NCBI RefSeq assembly: GCF_002760655.1
Contig: NZ_PDOC01000003.1
Span: forward strand, 348,840 to 412,839
Length of the DNA stretch: 64,000 nucleotides
Reading direction: 5' to 3'
Origin: Massilia eurypsychrophila
Lineage (GTDB): Bacteria; Pseudomonadota; Gammaproteobacteria; Burkholderiales; Burkholderiaceae_D
Notes under the pieces: model-generated
What the model was told of the DNA's origin: nothing
The model's database searches: none
Seen by the model: the letters and a program-made list of their open reading frames with translations, nothing else
In this document: piece after piece, positions 8,082 through 15,105 of the stretch
How the letters are laid out: every line of letters begins with the position of its first letter
Numbering within the stretch: position 1 is the first letter of the stretch
Position numbers and translations under genes: made by a program

Positions 8082-10535
8082 ATGGCGATTACCACTCCAG
8101 CACCGCAGCCGACACCGAGGACGACAGTCGTGTCCCCGCACGCGCAATTGGATGCGCTTGTTGTGCTCGCCACGGGCCAGCTCAACGAGCAGCTGATGCC
8201 GATGATCACCCGGCTGGTCGGCGTGATGCTCGACATCACCGACCCGGCGCTCGACGCCCATAGCGTCTACCACCGCGTCAAGTCCGGCAACCTGCTCAAG
8301 AATAACGCCTACGCCTACTTTCACCTGGCCTGCACCGAGATCGAGCGTAGCCTGCGCAAGGAAATTGCGCTGCTGGCGCCGCCGCGCAAGAAAGCCAGCG
8401 CCGCGGCCGCAGCGCTGACCCTGGTGCCGCTGGCCGACATGGACCGCAGCGTCGCCTTCGGCGGCATCAGCCGCCCATTCGAAGCTGCCTGCGCCGAACA
8501 GCTCGCCACCCTCAACGTGCGCCTCGGCTACCTGCTCGGGCGCGACACGCTGCGCATCGGCCAGAACCCGTTCCGGCCCGACCTGATCCTGATGGGGCTG
8601 CACCAGGCCTGGACCGAATTCGAGCCCGACGCCGAGGCCCACGCCTTGCTCGCGCCGCTGCTGCGCCCGGCCGTGCTGTTCGATTTCGCCCCCGTCTACG
8701 AGGCCTTGAACCAGTCGCTGATGGATGGCGGCGGCCAGGCCGACGCGCTGCGCATCCGCAAGACCGATAACGCTGCCCGCGCCAAGGCCCAGCGCGCCAC
8801 CGGCCAGGCCGCGCTGGCCGAACAGCTGCGCCAGTTCTTTTCCGGCACCGACGCCAGCCTGGCGGACGAGTCGGGCATCCCGCTGATTCCCGACTTGCCG
8901 TCGATGCCGTCCGGCGCCGGCGGCTGGCGCCCGAGCGGCGCCGAAGCGTTCCGCGGCGCCATTGCCGCCCAGCCGGCCGCTGAGCCCGGCGCGGCCGGCC
9001 CGAAGCTGGCCAGCACCCATGACGGCCGCGCGCCCCAGGTCGCGCAGTTCCCCGGCGCCCCGGGCCAGGCGGGCGTGGCGCAGTTTCTCGGCGCACCAGG
9101 CCAGCCGGGCGCGGCGTACCCGGGATTTGCCATGCAGCCGGGCGCCCATCATGGCGCCCAGCAAGCGCTACAGTTACCCTCCGGCGACAGCCATCCCGGC
9201 CTGCTCGAGATGCTTGCCAAGCTCCAGTTGCATGTGCCTGAACAAGCTGGCGGCAGCCGTGGCGTTCATGGTCCTGCGGCCGCCGGCGCGCCCGGCAACG
9301 TGTTCTACTTGCCACGGCTCAAAGAAAGCCTGCCGAAGGGCAGCCTGACGCGCGGCGACGAGAGCACCATCGACTTGCTGACGCGCATCTTCGAGACGGT
9401 CTACGTCGACGAGAACATTCCGCAGGAAACGCGCGAACTGATCCAGTACCTGCAGGCGCCGGTGCTGAAGGCGGCTCTGCAGGACAAGAATTTCTTCTTC
9501 CAGGACGCGCACCCGGCGCGCCGCATGATCGACCTGATGTCGCGCATGGGCTGGGAGCAGCGCCACGGCGCCGACGATCCGCTGTTCCAGGCGATGCAGC
9601 GCGGCGTCGACCGCGTCGGGCGCGACTTCGATGCCGAGGTCGGCGTGTTCGCCGATGCCGTCGCCGAGCTCGAGGCGAGCATCGCCGCCGAAGACAGCGT
9701 TGCCGCGGCCGAGATCTCCGCGCCGATCGCCGCCGCGCTGAAGCAGGAAAAAGTCACCGCCGCCAACAAGTCGGCCAAGACGGCGGTCGCGATGCGCGTG
9801 GGCACCGGCGACGTCGTTGCCGTGGTCGAAACCTTCCTCGAGAAGAAATGGACGTCGGTACTGACGATCGCCTACAGCGTCGAGCCGGACAAGCCGGGCG
9901 CGGTCGGCAGCGCCACCCGCACCATGGACGACCTGATCTGGAGCGTCAAGCCGAAGATCACGCAGGAACAGCGCAAGCAGCTCATCGGCAAGTTGCCCGG
10001 CCTGCTCGCCACGCTCAACAAGTGGCTCGATATCATCAAGTGGCAGGATGCCGAGCGGCTGCAGTTCTTTGCCGAACTGGCCGAATGCCACGCCTCGATC
10101 GTGCGCGCGCCGATCGAGCTCTCGCCCGAGCGCCAGGTGGAAATCGCGATCGAGGTCGCGCAGCAGGACGCCCAGCGGCGCCTCGAGAAGGAGCAGGCGC
10201 TGGCGGCGGCCGAGCAAGCCGAGGCGCAGCAGGCCGAGGCCGATCCGGCGGTCGTCACCGTCGACGGGTTGGAACGCGGCATGTGGCTCGAATTTACCCA
10301 GCCCGACGGCAGCGCGCAGACCGTCAAGCTGGCGTGGATCAGTCCGCTGCGCACACTGTTCATCTTCTCGACCGGCGCGCGCAAGGAAGCGTTTTCGCTA
10401 ACGGTCGAAAAGCTGGCCGAGGCGTACCGCGACGACACGGTGCGCATGGTGCGCCAGGACGGAGTGGTCGCCCGCGCGCTGGCCGAGGCGATGGGGCCGG
10501 CCGTCAACGACGTCAACGTCGCCGCTACCGCCTGA
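8082..10535 (+). CDS. DUF1631 family protein
   Basis: An 817-residue cytosolic protein typical of Burkholderiales DUF1631 proteins; database entries sometimes mislabel them as thymidine phosphorylase. Helical N-terminal and central parts are joined by a low-complexity linker (about residues 285-370) rich in Ala, Pro, Gly and Gln, with repeated GAPGQ units. The last 110 residues hold a beta-rich segment, GLERGMWLEF to AWISPLRTLFIFSTG, that recalls PilZ-like domains. I infer that similarity, and a c-di-GMP link is unproven. The gene stands alone, divergent from mcp. The start at 8082 has AAGG upstream. Confidence 0.85.
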   Translation: MAITTPAPQPTPRTTVVSPHAQLDALVVLATGQLNEQLMPMITRLVGVMLDITDPALDAHSVYHRVKSGNLLKNNAYAYFHLACTEIERSLRKEIALLAPPRKKASAAAAALTLVPLADMDRSVAFGGISRPFEAACAEQLATLNVRLGYLLGRDTLRIGQNPFRPDLILMGLHQAWTEFEPDAEAHALLAPLLRPAVLFDFAPVYEALNQSLMDGGGQADALRIRKTDNAARAKAQRATGQAALAEQLRQFFSGTDASLADESGIPLIPDLPSMPSGAGGWRPSGAEAFRGAIAAQPAAEPGAAGPKLASTHDGRAPQVAQFPGAPGQAGVAQFLGAPGQPGAAYPGFAMQPGAHHGAQQALQLPSGDSHPGLLEMLAKLQLHVPEQAGGSRGVHGPAAAGAPGNVFYLPRLKESLPKGSLTRGDESTIDLLTRIFETVYVDENIPQETRELIQYLQAPVLKAALQDKNFFFQDAHPARRMIDLMSRMGWEQRHGADDPLFQAMQRGVDRVGRDFDAEVGVFADAVAELEASIAAEDSVAAAEISAPIAAALKQEKVTAANKSAKTAVAMRVGTGDVVAVVETFLEKKWTSVLTIAYSVEPDKPGAVGSATRTMDDLIWSVKPKITQEQRKQLIGKLPGLLATLNKWLDIIKWQDAERLQFFAELAECHASIVRAPIELSPERQVEIAIEVAQQDAQRRLEKEQALAAAEQAEAQQAEADPAVVTVDGLERGMWLEFTQPDGSAQTVKLAWISPLRTLFIFSTGARKEAFSLTVEKLAEAYRDDTVRMVRQDGVVARALAEAMGPAVNDVNVAATA

Positions 10536-10561
10536 TCTGAAGCCCTGCTGAGCACGCTCCA

Positions 10562-11341
10562 CTACATCTGCTTGAACTGTTCCACATAATTACGGCTCAC
10601 AACAAGCTGCTCGCTGCGCCCCTTCAGCTTGACCATCAGCCGCCCGCGAAAATCCGTGTGGGTGGCCTCGATAAACTTCGCCGCCACGATCATGCCGCGA
10701 TGAATCTGCCAGAACTGCGCCTCCGACAACTGCTCGCGCAAATGCCGCAGCGGCGTGCGGATCAGGCTCTCGCCGTCCTGCAGGAACACGCTGGTGTACT
10801 TGTCGTTGCTCTGAAAATACACCACCTCGTCGATCGAGATCAGCCTGGTCTCGCCCCCGTGCGCGGCGCGGATCCACTGCAGCGGCGCCACCGCCGGCGC
10901 TGGCGCCGGCGCCACCCCCAGTTGGCGCAGCAGCGCGCGCAAGGCGTCGACTTCGCCCGCCGGCTTGTCGCGCAGCACCGCCTTCAGCTTGCCGACGGTG
11001 CGCGCCAGGCGTTCCAGGCTGGCCGGCTTCAACAGGTAGTCGCAGGCCGAATGCTCGAACGCGTCGACCGCGTAATGGTCGTGCGCGGTAATGAAGACGA
11101 TGTGCGGCCCGCTCGCGCCCCCGGCCAGCCGCGCCGCCACGTCGAGGCCGGTCATGCCGGGCATCTGAATGTCAAGAAACGCGATGTCGGGCGCCAGTTC
11201 GTCGATCAGCCGCATCGCGTCGATGCCGTTGGCCGCCTTGGCGACCACGTGCAGTTCCGGCCACACGCTGGCCAGCTGGGTTTCCAGATAGTCGCGCAGG
11301 TGCGCTTCGTCGTCTGCGATCAGGGCGGTGGGTTGGTCGAT
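10562..11341 (-). CDS. LytTR-family response regulator (start codon non-canonical)
   Basis: DNA-binding response regulator. Receiver domain: acidic pair in ALIADDEAHLR, phospho-acceptor Asp in AFLDIQMPG, lysine in YLLKPAS. A LytTR domain follows, with DEVVYFQSNDKYT and LRTP-like and RNYVEQFK segments. The first in-frame ATG, GTG or TTG is the GTG at 11264-11266, which would delete the receiver's first strand and acidic pair. The frame is open further upstream, and homology implies a start near an ATC at 11341 (giving MDQPTALIADDE) or a CTG at 11323 that overlaps the kinase stop. I give the longer limit. It is the last gene after the LytS-type kinase and is presumably its partner. Confidence 0.85.
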   Translation of the reverse strand: MDQPTALIADDEAHLRDYLETQLASVWPELHVVAKAANGIDAMRLIDELAPDIAFLDIQMPGMTGLDVAARLAGGASGPHIVFITAHDHYAVDAFEHSACDYLLKPASLERLARTVGKLKAVLRDKPAGEVDALRALLRQLGVAPAPAPAVAPLQWIRAAHGGETRLISIDEVVYFQSNDKYTSVFLQDGESLIRTPLRHLREQLSEAQFWQIHRGMIVAAKFIEATHTDFRGRLMVKLKGRSEQLVVSRNYVEQFKQM

Positions 11342-12480
11342 GGCGACACCATTTCCATAGGCAGCAGCACGCGCACGGTCATGCCGAATAGTTGATTTTC
11401 AAGTAATTGCAGCTGTGCGCCGGCGCCGTACAGGCTGCGCAAGCGCGCGCGCAGGTTGGCCAGGCCGACGCCGCCGCCGGCGCGCGGCGGCGCCGCACTC
11501 AGCCCGGCGCCGGTGTCGGCCACCTCGATGCGCAAGTGTTCGCCGTCGAACAGGGCGCGCAGCACGATCTCGCCGCCGTCGACTTTCGGCTCGAGCCCAT
11601 GCATGACGGCGTTTTCGACGATCGGCTGCAGCAACATCGGCGCGATCGTGGCAGCGCGCGCGGCGCCGTCGGCCTCGATCCGGTAGCGCAGCCGCTCGCC
11701 CATGCGCACCGTCAACACGTCGAGATAGGCGGCCGCCAGGTCGAGCTCGGCGCCCAGCGTGGCGTGCGCGGCGCGGCTGGCGGTCAGGCTGGCGCGCAGG
11801 AAATCGATGAAGCGCTCGAGCATGTGGCGCGCCTTGGCCGGCTGCGTGTCGATCAGGCTGAGCACGTTGGCCAGCGTGTTGTACAGGAAGTGCGGCTCGA
11901 TTTGCGCCTGCAGCCCGCGCAGCCGCGCTTCGGCCAGCAATTGCGCGGCGGCGGCAATCTGCTCGCTCTGGCGCGCCGCCAGCGTTTCGTTGGCGATGCG
12001 GCGCTCGCTCAAGGCCAGCACCGTGAAGATGAACAAGGCCATCAGTAACGCAAACGGCACCAGCGGCGCCATCGCCGTGGCGCGCTCCAAATAGTGAAAC
12101 GGATGAAAGCCTTTCAACAGGGCATTGCCGATGCCGATGCCAATCAGCACGCAACTGGCGATCACCGCCACGTGATACAGCGCCGCCGCCAGGCCCTTGA
12201 TGCGCGATGGCCAGCCGCGCAACAGGTACTCCAGCACCGTCAGCGTGCCGTGTACCATATAGCCGATCAGGTTCGAGATCAGCCACACCGGCACGAAGTG
12301 GGTCAGGAAGCCGCCGCCGCGCCGGTCGAACATCAAGCCGGCGCCGGTCAGGAACACGGCGATGAGCGTATTCCACACGCCGGTGTAGACCAGGTTGCGA
12401 AAGTGCGAGCGCGGCCAGCGCCGGAACAGCGGAATCAGGTCCAGCGGGTGGGAGCCGCACGATGCGGTGCTGTAAGCCAT
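11320..12480 (-). CDS. LytS-type sensor histidine kinase
   Basis: A 386-residue membrane kinase. About four hydrophobic segments lie between residues 30 and 157. A short coiled coil follows, then the His_kinase domain with the phospho-accepting His197 in QIEPHFLYNTL. The ATP-binding domain has N-box ENAVMHGLEPK, VADTGAGL and GVGLANLRARL. No separate ligand domain is visible, so sensing is probably through the membrane region. It starts 18 bases after the carotenoid oxygenase stop, and its own stop overlaps the 5' end of the regulator frame, so all are probably co-transcribed. Confidence 0.93.
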   Translation of the reverse strand: MAYSTASCGSHPLDLIPLFRRWPRSHFRNLVYTGVWNTLIAVFLTGAGLMFDRRGGGFLTHFVPVWLISNLIGYMVHGTLTVLEYLLRGWPSRIKGLAAALYHVAVIASCVLIGIGIGNALLKGFHPFHYLERATAMAPLVPFALLMALFIFTVLALSERRIANETLAARQSEQIAAAAQLLAEARLRGLQAQIEPHFLYNTLANVLSLIDTQPAKARHMLERFIDFLRASLTASRAAHATLGAELDLAAAYLDVLTVRMGERLRYRIEADGAARAATIAPMLLQPIVENAVMHGLEPKVDGGEIVLRALFDGEHLRIEVADTGAGLSAAPPRAGGGVGLANLRARLRSLYGAGAQLQLLENQLFGMTVRVLLPMEMVSPSTNPPP

Positions 12481-12498
12481 GGTGAGAATCCAAATACG

Positions 12499-13986
12499 TT
12501 AAGCCGGCAAGAAGTTACCATGAAAACATATCGGCGTCCGATATCCCAGCCGCGCCAGTGCCAGCGGGCCGTCGGCCACGTGCGCCGCATCGAATACGCT
12601 CAGCAAGGTTTCGCTGCGCCGCGCGTCTTGCACCACGCCGAGCAGATAGCCGTCTGTTTCCGAGCGGGCATTTCGGCGCGGCACCAGCACGTGCTCCTCG
12701 GCCAGCCAGCCGGCGTCGAAGCGGAAGCTGTCGGCCTTGCCGGTGTCGGTGTCGACCAGGTTGACAGTATCGAGGATGTGTTCGCGGTTGCGCGCCGCAC
12801 TGCTCAGCACAGCGAGCTTGCGGTGGCGCCGTCCGACCGTTTGTGGCATCACGCGCGGAAACTCGCTGTTGCCAAACAGGCGCGCCTGGTGCGCCTTGCC
12901 GCTCGCATAGTCAAGCCTGATCTGCGCCGTAAAACTGTGCGCCGCCAGATTCGGCGCGCGCTCGCCGCGCATCAGCGCGCCGAACGACGCCAGCGCGCCG
13001 GCGCCGTGCAGCACCGCATCGAACCGCGTGGTCTGGCCATCGTCGAACGCATTACCGAAGTGAAAGACCATGTGCGGGTCGAGGTCGAACACCTGGCGCA
13101 GCTGCAGCGTCGCCTTCGACACCACCACCGCCCGCATCGGCCGCGCCGCCGGTCCGCTGCCGGCCCAGGCGTGGCGCTCGGCAAAACTTAGCGCCGTGTC
13201 GGCCAGCAGATCGTACGGCGGCACCAGGAAAATCAGGTGCTGCCCGCTGATGACGAAGTCGTGCACCATCGCCAGTTGCGGCACCTCCACCACGCCGGCC
13301 GCCAGCAGCGGGCCGTCGGGGCCGACGTGGTACAGCGCCAGGCGGCCGCCGCCGGGCAGGGCGCCGAAATTCCACATGCTGCCGTCCTGGTCGATCTTCG
13401 GATGGGCCGAAAACGGCATCGACTTCAGGTCGTCGCGCCAGGTGCGAATGCCGACCGTGGCCAGCGTGCGCGGATCGAGCTCGGTGGCCGAGCCGCCTTC
13501 CCACAGCGCGTACAGCCGCCCACCGAACGGCAGCAGATTGGTGTTGGCCGCGTTCATCGTGTCGTTGCCTCTGATGCCGCGGCGCGTGATCTGGGTGCCG
13601 AAGGCCGGATACAGGAACTGGCCGGCCTCGGACTCGTCGATGAATTTCTGGGTGGCGACGAATGCACCGCGATGGCTGACCTTGCCCTGCGAAATCTGCC
13701 AGCGCTGGGCGTAGCCGTCGCCGTCGAACCAGTGGTGATAGCGTTCGCCGCCCAGCTCGAAGCGGCCTGGGCCGTTGCGGAAGAACACGCCGTCGAGGTC
13801 GGCCGGAATGCGGCCCTTGACGACGGCGTCGCCGGCGCGCTCGCCGACCATGTTGGCCAGCACCGCCAGCGTCGGGTCGCGCTCGCGCGCGGCGTGAAAT
13901 TGTTTAAAGGTGTCGGTATTGGGAAAGGCGGTGGCGGGCAGCAGGCCGAGGGCGGCGCCCGAAGCGAGCAGTTGGCGGCGGTTCAT
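12499..13986 (-). CDS. carotenoid oxygenase family protein, Tat signal
   Basis: Non-haem iron dioxygenase of the carotenoid-cleavage/RPE65/stilbene-oxygenase family, 495 residues. The iron-binding histidines are in place: His195 (SAHPKID), His242 (VHDFVI), His309 (VFHFGNAF) and His489 (FHGNF). The N-terminus NRRQLLASGAALGLLPATA is a twin-arginine-type signal, unusual for a family that is mostly cytosolic. The ATG at 13984-13986 has AGGAG six bases upstream; the open frame before it runs into the DUF2141 gene. Substrate (carotenoid, apocarotenoid or stilbene-like lignin fragment) cannot be told from sequence. Confidence 0.92.
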   Translation of the reverse strand: MNRRQLLASGAALGLLPATAFPNTDTFKQFHAARERDPTLAVLANMVGERAGDAVVKGRIPADLDGVFFRNGPGRFELGGERYHHWFDGDGYAQRWQISQGKVSHRGAFVATQKFIDESEAGQFLYPAFGTQITRRGIRGNDTMNAANTNLLPFGGRLYALWEGGSATELDPRTLATVGIRTWRDDLKSMPFSAHPKIDQDGSMWNFGALPGGGRLALYHVGPDGPLLAAGVVEVPQLAMVHDFVISGQHLIFLVPPYDLLADTALSFAERHAWAGSGPAARPMRAVVVSKATLQLRQVFDLDPHMVFHFGNAFDDGQTTRFDAVLHGAGALASFGALMRGERAPNLAAHSFTAQIRLDYASGKAHQARLFGNSEFPRVMPQTVGRRHRKLAVLSSAARNREHILDTVNLVDTDTGKADSFRFDAGWLAEEHVLVPRRNARSETDGYLLGVVQDARRSETLLSVFDAAHVADGPLALARLGYRTPICFHGNFLPA

Positions 13987-13999
13987 CAAGTTCTCCTGG

Positions 14000-14410
14000 T
14001 TAGCGAAGGCTGACGCGCACCGTGGCGCCGGCGGCGGGCAGCGTGAAGCGGGCGCTGTCGTAGGTTGGCGGCCCCATCTTGCCGAGCGCGTTGTTGCTGA
14101 AAGCGTAGTCTTCTGTCGGGATGCCGAACTTGTCGAGCTTCTCGTTCGAGTTGGCGTCGTGGAACAGCGCGAACGCATACTCGCCTGCCGGCAAATCCTT
14201 GAACACGACCATGTTGGCCTGGCCGGTCGCCGCCGTCTTGCCGAGGCCGGCCACGGTTTTCATGAAGGTGTCCGCGGAATTGTAGAGCGCGACCTGGATC
14301 GTGCCGCCGGCCGCCTTGACGTCGTCGACATGGATGGTCAGGTCGGCGGCGCCGGCAGGGGCAGCGGCCAGCAGTGCGGCGCAGAAGGACAGGGTGCCAA
14401 GTGGTGTCAT
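14000..14410 (-). CDS. DUF2141 secreted protein
   Basis: A 136-residue protein with a cleavable signal peptide (MTPLGTLSFCAALLAAAPAGAA). A DUF2141 domain follows, with the family segments GTIQVALYNS and PAGEYAFALFHDANSNEKLD and a C-terminal YDSARF strand. The family is periplasmic or secreted and beta-sandwich-like; its biochemical role is unknown. The ATG at 14408-14410 has GGAG upstream. It lies 13 bases before the carotenoid oxygenase, whose ribosome site overlaps the gap, so the two are probably translated from one message. Confidence 0.88.
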   Translation of the reverse strand: MTPLGTLSFCAALLAAAPAGAADLTIHVDDVKAAGGTIQVALYNSADTFMKTVAGLGKTAATGQANMVVFKDLPAGEYAFALFHDANSNEKLDKFGIPTEDYAFSNNALGKMGPPTYDSARFTLPAAGATVRVSLR

Positions 14411-14414
14411 GCTC

Positions 14415-14439
14415 GTCTCCGTTGTGTTGCGACGGAGAC
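14415..14439 (-). promoter_or_regulatory. hairpin covering the DUF2141 ribosome binding site
   Basis: Perfect 8-base arms (14415-14422 and 14432-14439) flank a 9-base loop. On the minus-strand message the right arm contains the GGAG of the DUF2141 ribosome site, so the folded leader would hide it. It could equally be an operator palindrome. Confidence 0.5.
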
Positions 14440-14546
14440 CACTGTATCTGGCGGTTAGCCGGCCTGGTGGCCGATGCGACCAGGCGCCGCGGTGCGGCGC
14501 GAGTTGCGTTTGGCGGGCGCGAAATGCCGCGGCGCGCTCGCCACGC

Positions 14547-14858
14547 TTAGCTGCGCGCCCACGCCGTGAGTCGGCTGAGAACCGATCTTCGCGCCGGCTT
14601 TGCCTGCACGCGCGCACTGGCGCTGGCCACCAGCGGCGCCCATTGCTGTGAAAGTTGCGAACAGGTGCCGCGCAATACCGGCGGCAAGCCAGGCATGGTC
14701 GACAGAGCCCTGAAATGGCGTTCGATCGCAACCGACAGATTCGCCCCGGATCCGGCGTTGTCGATGTCCGCAACGTAGTGCGACATCAGGTGCAGCACCG
14801 ACGCAATCAGCATTTCCGGTGTCGGCGTCGTGGCGGTGAGCCGTTCATCGTCAGCCAT
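14547..14858 (-). CDS. small hypothetical protein, 103 aa
   Basis: Unrecognised small cytosolic protein, mostly helical, with no signal peptide and no membrane segment. The central part (PEMLIASVLHLMSHY and RHFRALSTMPGLPPVLRGTC) is patterned and looks like a folded helical domain; the last 25 residues are basic and probably disordered. The ATG at 14856-14858 has GAGGA seven bases upstream. A good promoter with a Fur-like operator lies directly upstream, suggesting iron-responsive expression. Function unknown. Confidence 0.75.
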   Translation of the reverse strand: MADDERLTATTPTPEMLIASVLHLMSHYVADIDNAGSGANLSVAIERHFRALSTMPGLPPVLRGTCSQLSQQWAPLVASASARVQAKPARRSVLSRLTAWARS

Positions 14859-14897
14859 TGCAGGTCCTCGAGGTGGTTAGCTAAGGAAAATCCGCAG

Positions 14898-14945
14898 ATG
14901 CGAATGATTCGCATTTAATATAGCGCCGATGGACTTTGAATGCAA
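14898..14945 (-). promoter_or_regulatory. sigma-70 promoter with Fur-like operator
   Basis: On the minus strand, -35 TTGCAT (14945-14940), 17 bases and -10 TATATT (14922-14917) are followed at once by the palindrome ATGCGAA-N3-TTCGCAT (14898-14914), which covers the transcription start. A repressor bound there would block initiation. The palindrome has the AATGAT core and symmetry of Fur boxes, but its outer bases are GC-rich, so another regulator is possible. Confidence 0.65.
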
Positions 14946-15105
14946 CCACTGTTTGCGCGCCGGCCCACAAGACACGCCGAGGTTACGTTCTTGTGAACAA
15001 CCATTGCCGTTAATCTTCATGCTATATTTCCAAAATGAAAGTTTCGCCGTCGGCTAGGGTAGCTATGACCGAACGGCAATTCGCCACCCCTGCCGCTGAG
15101 GTTTC

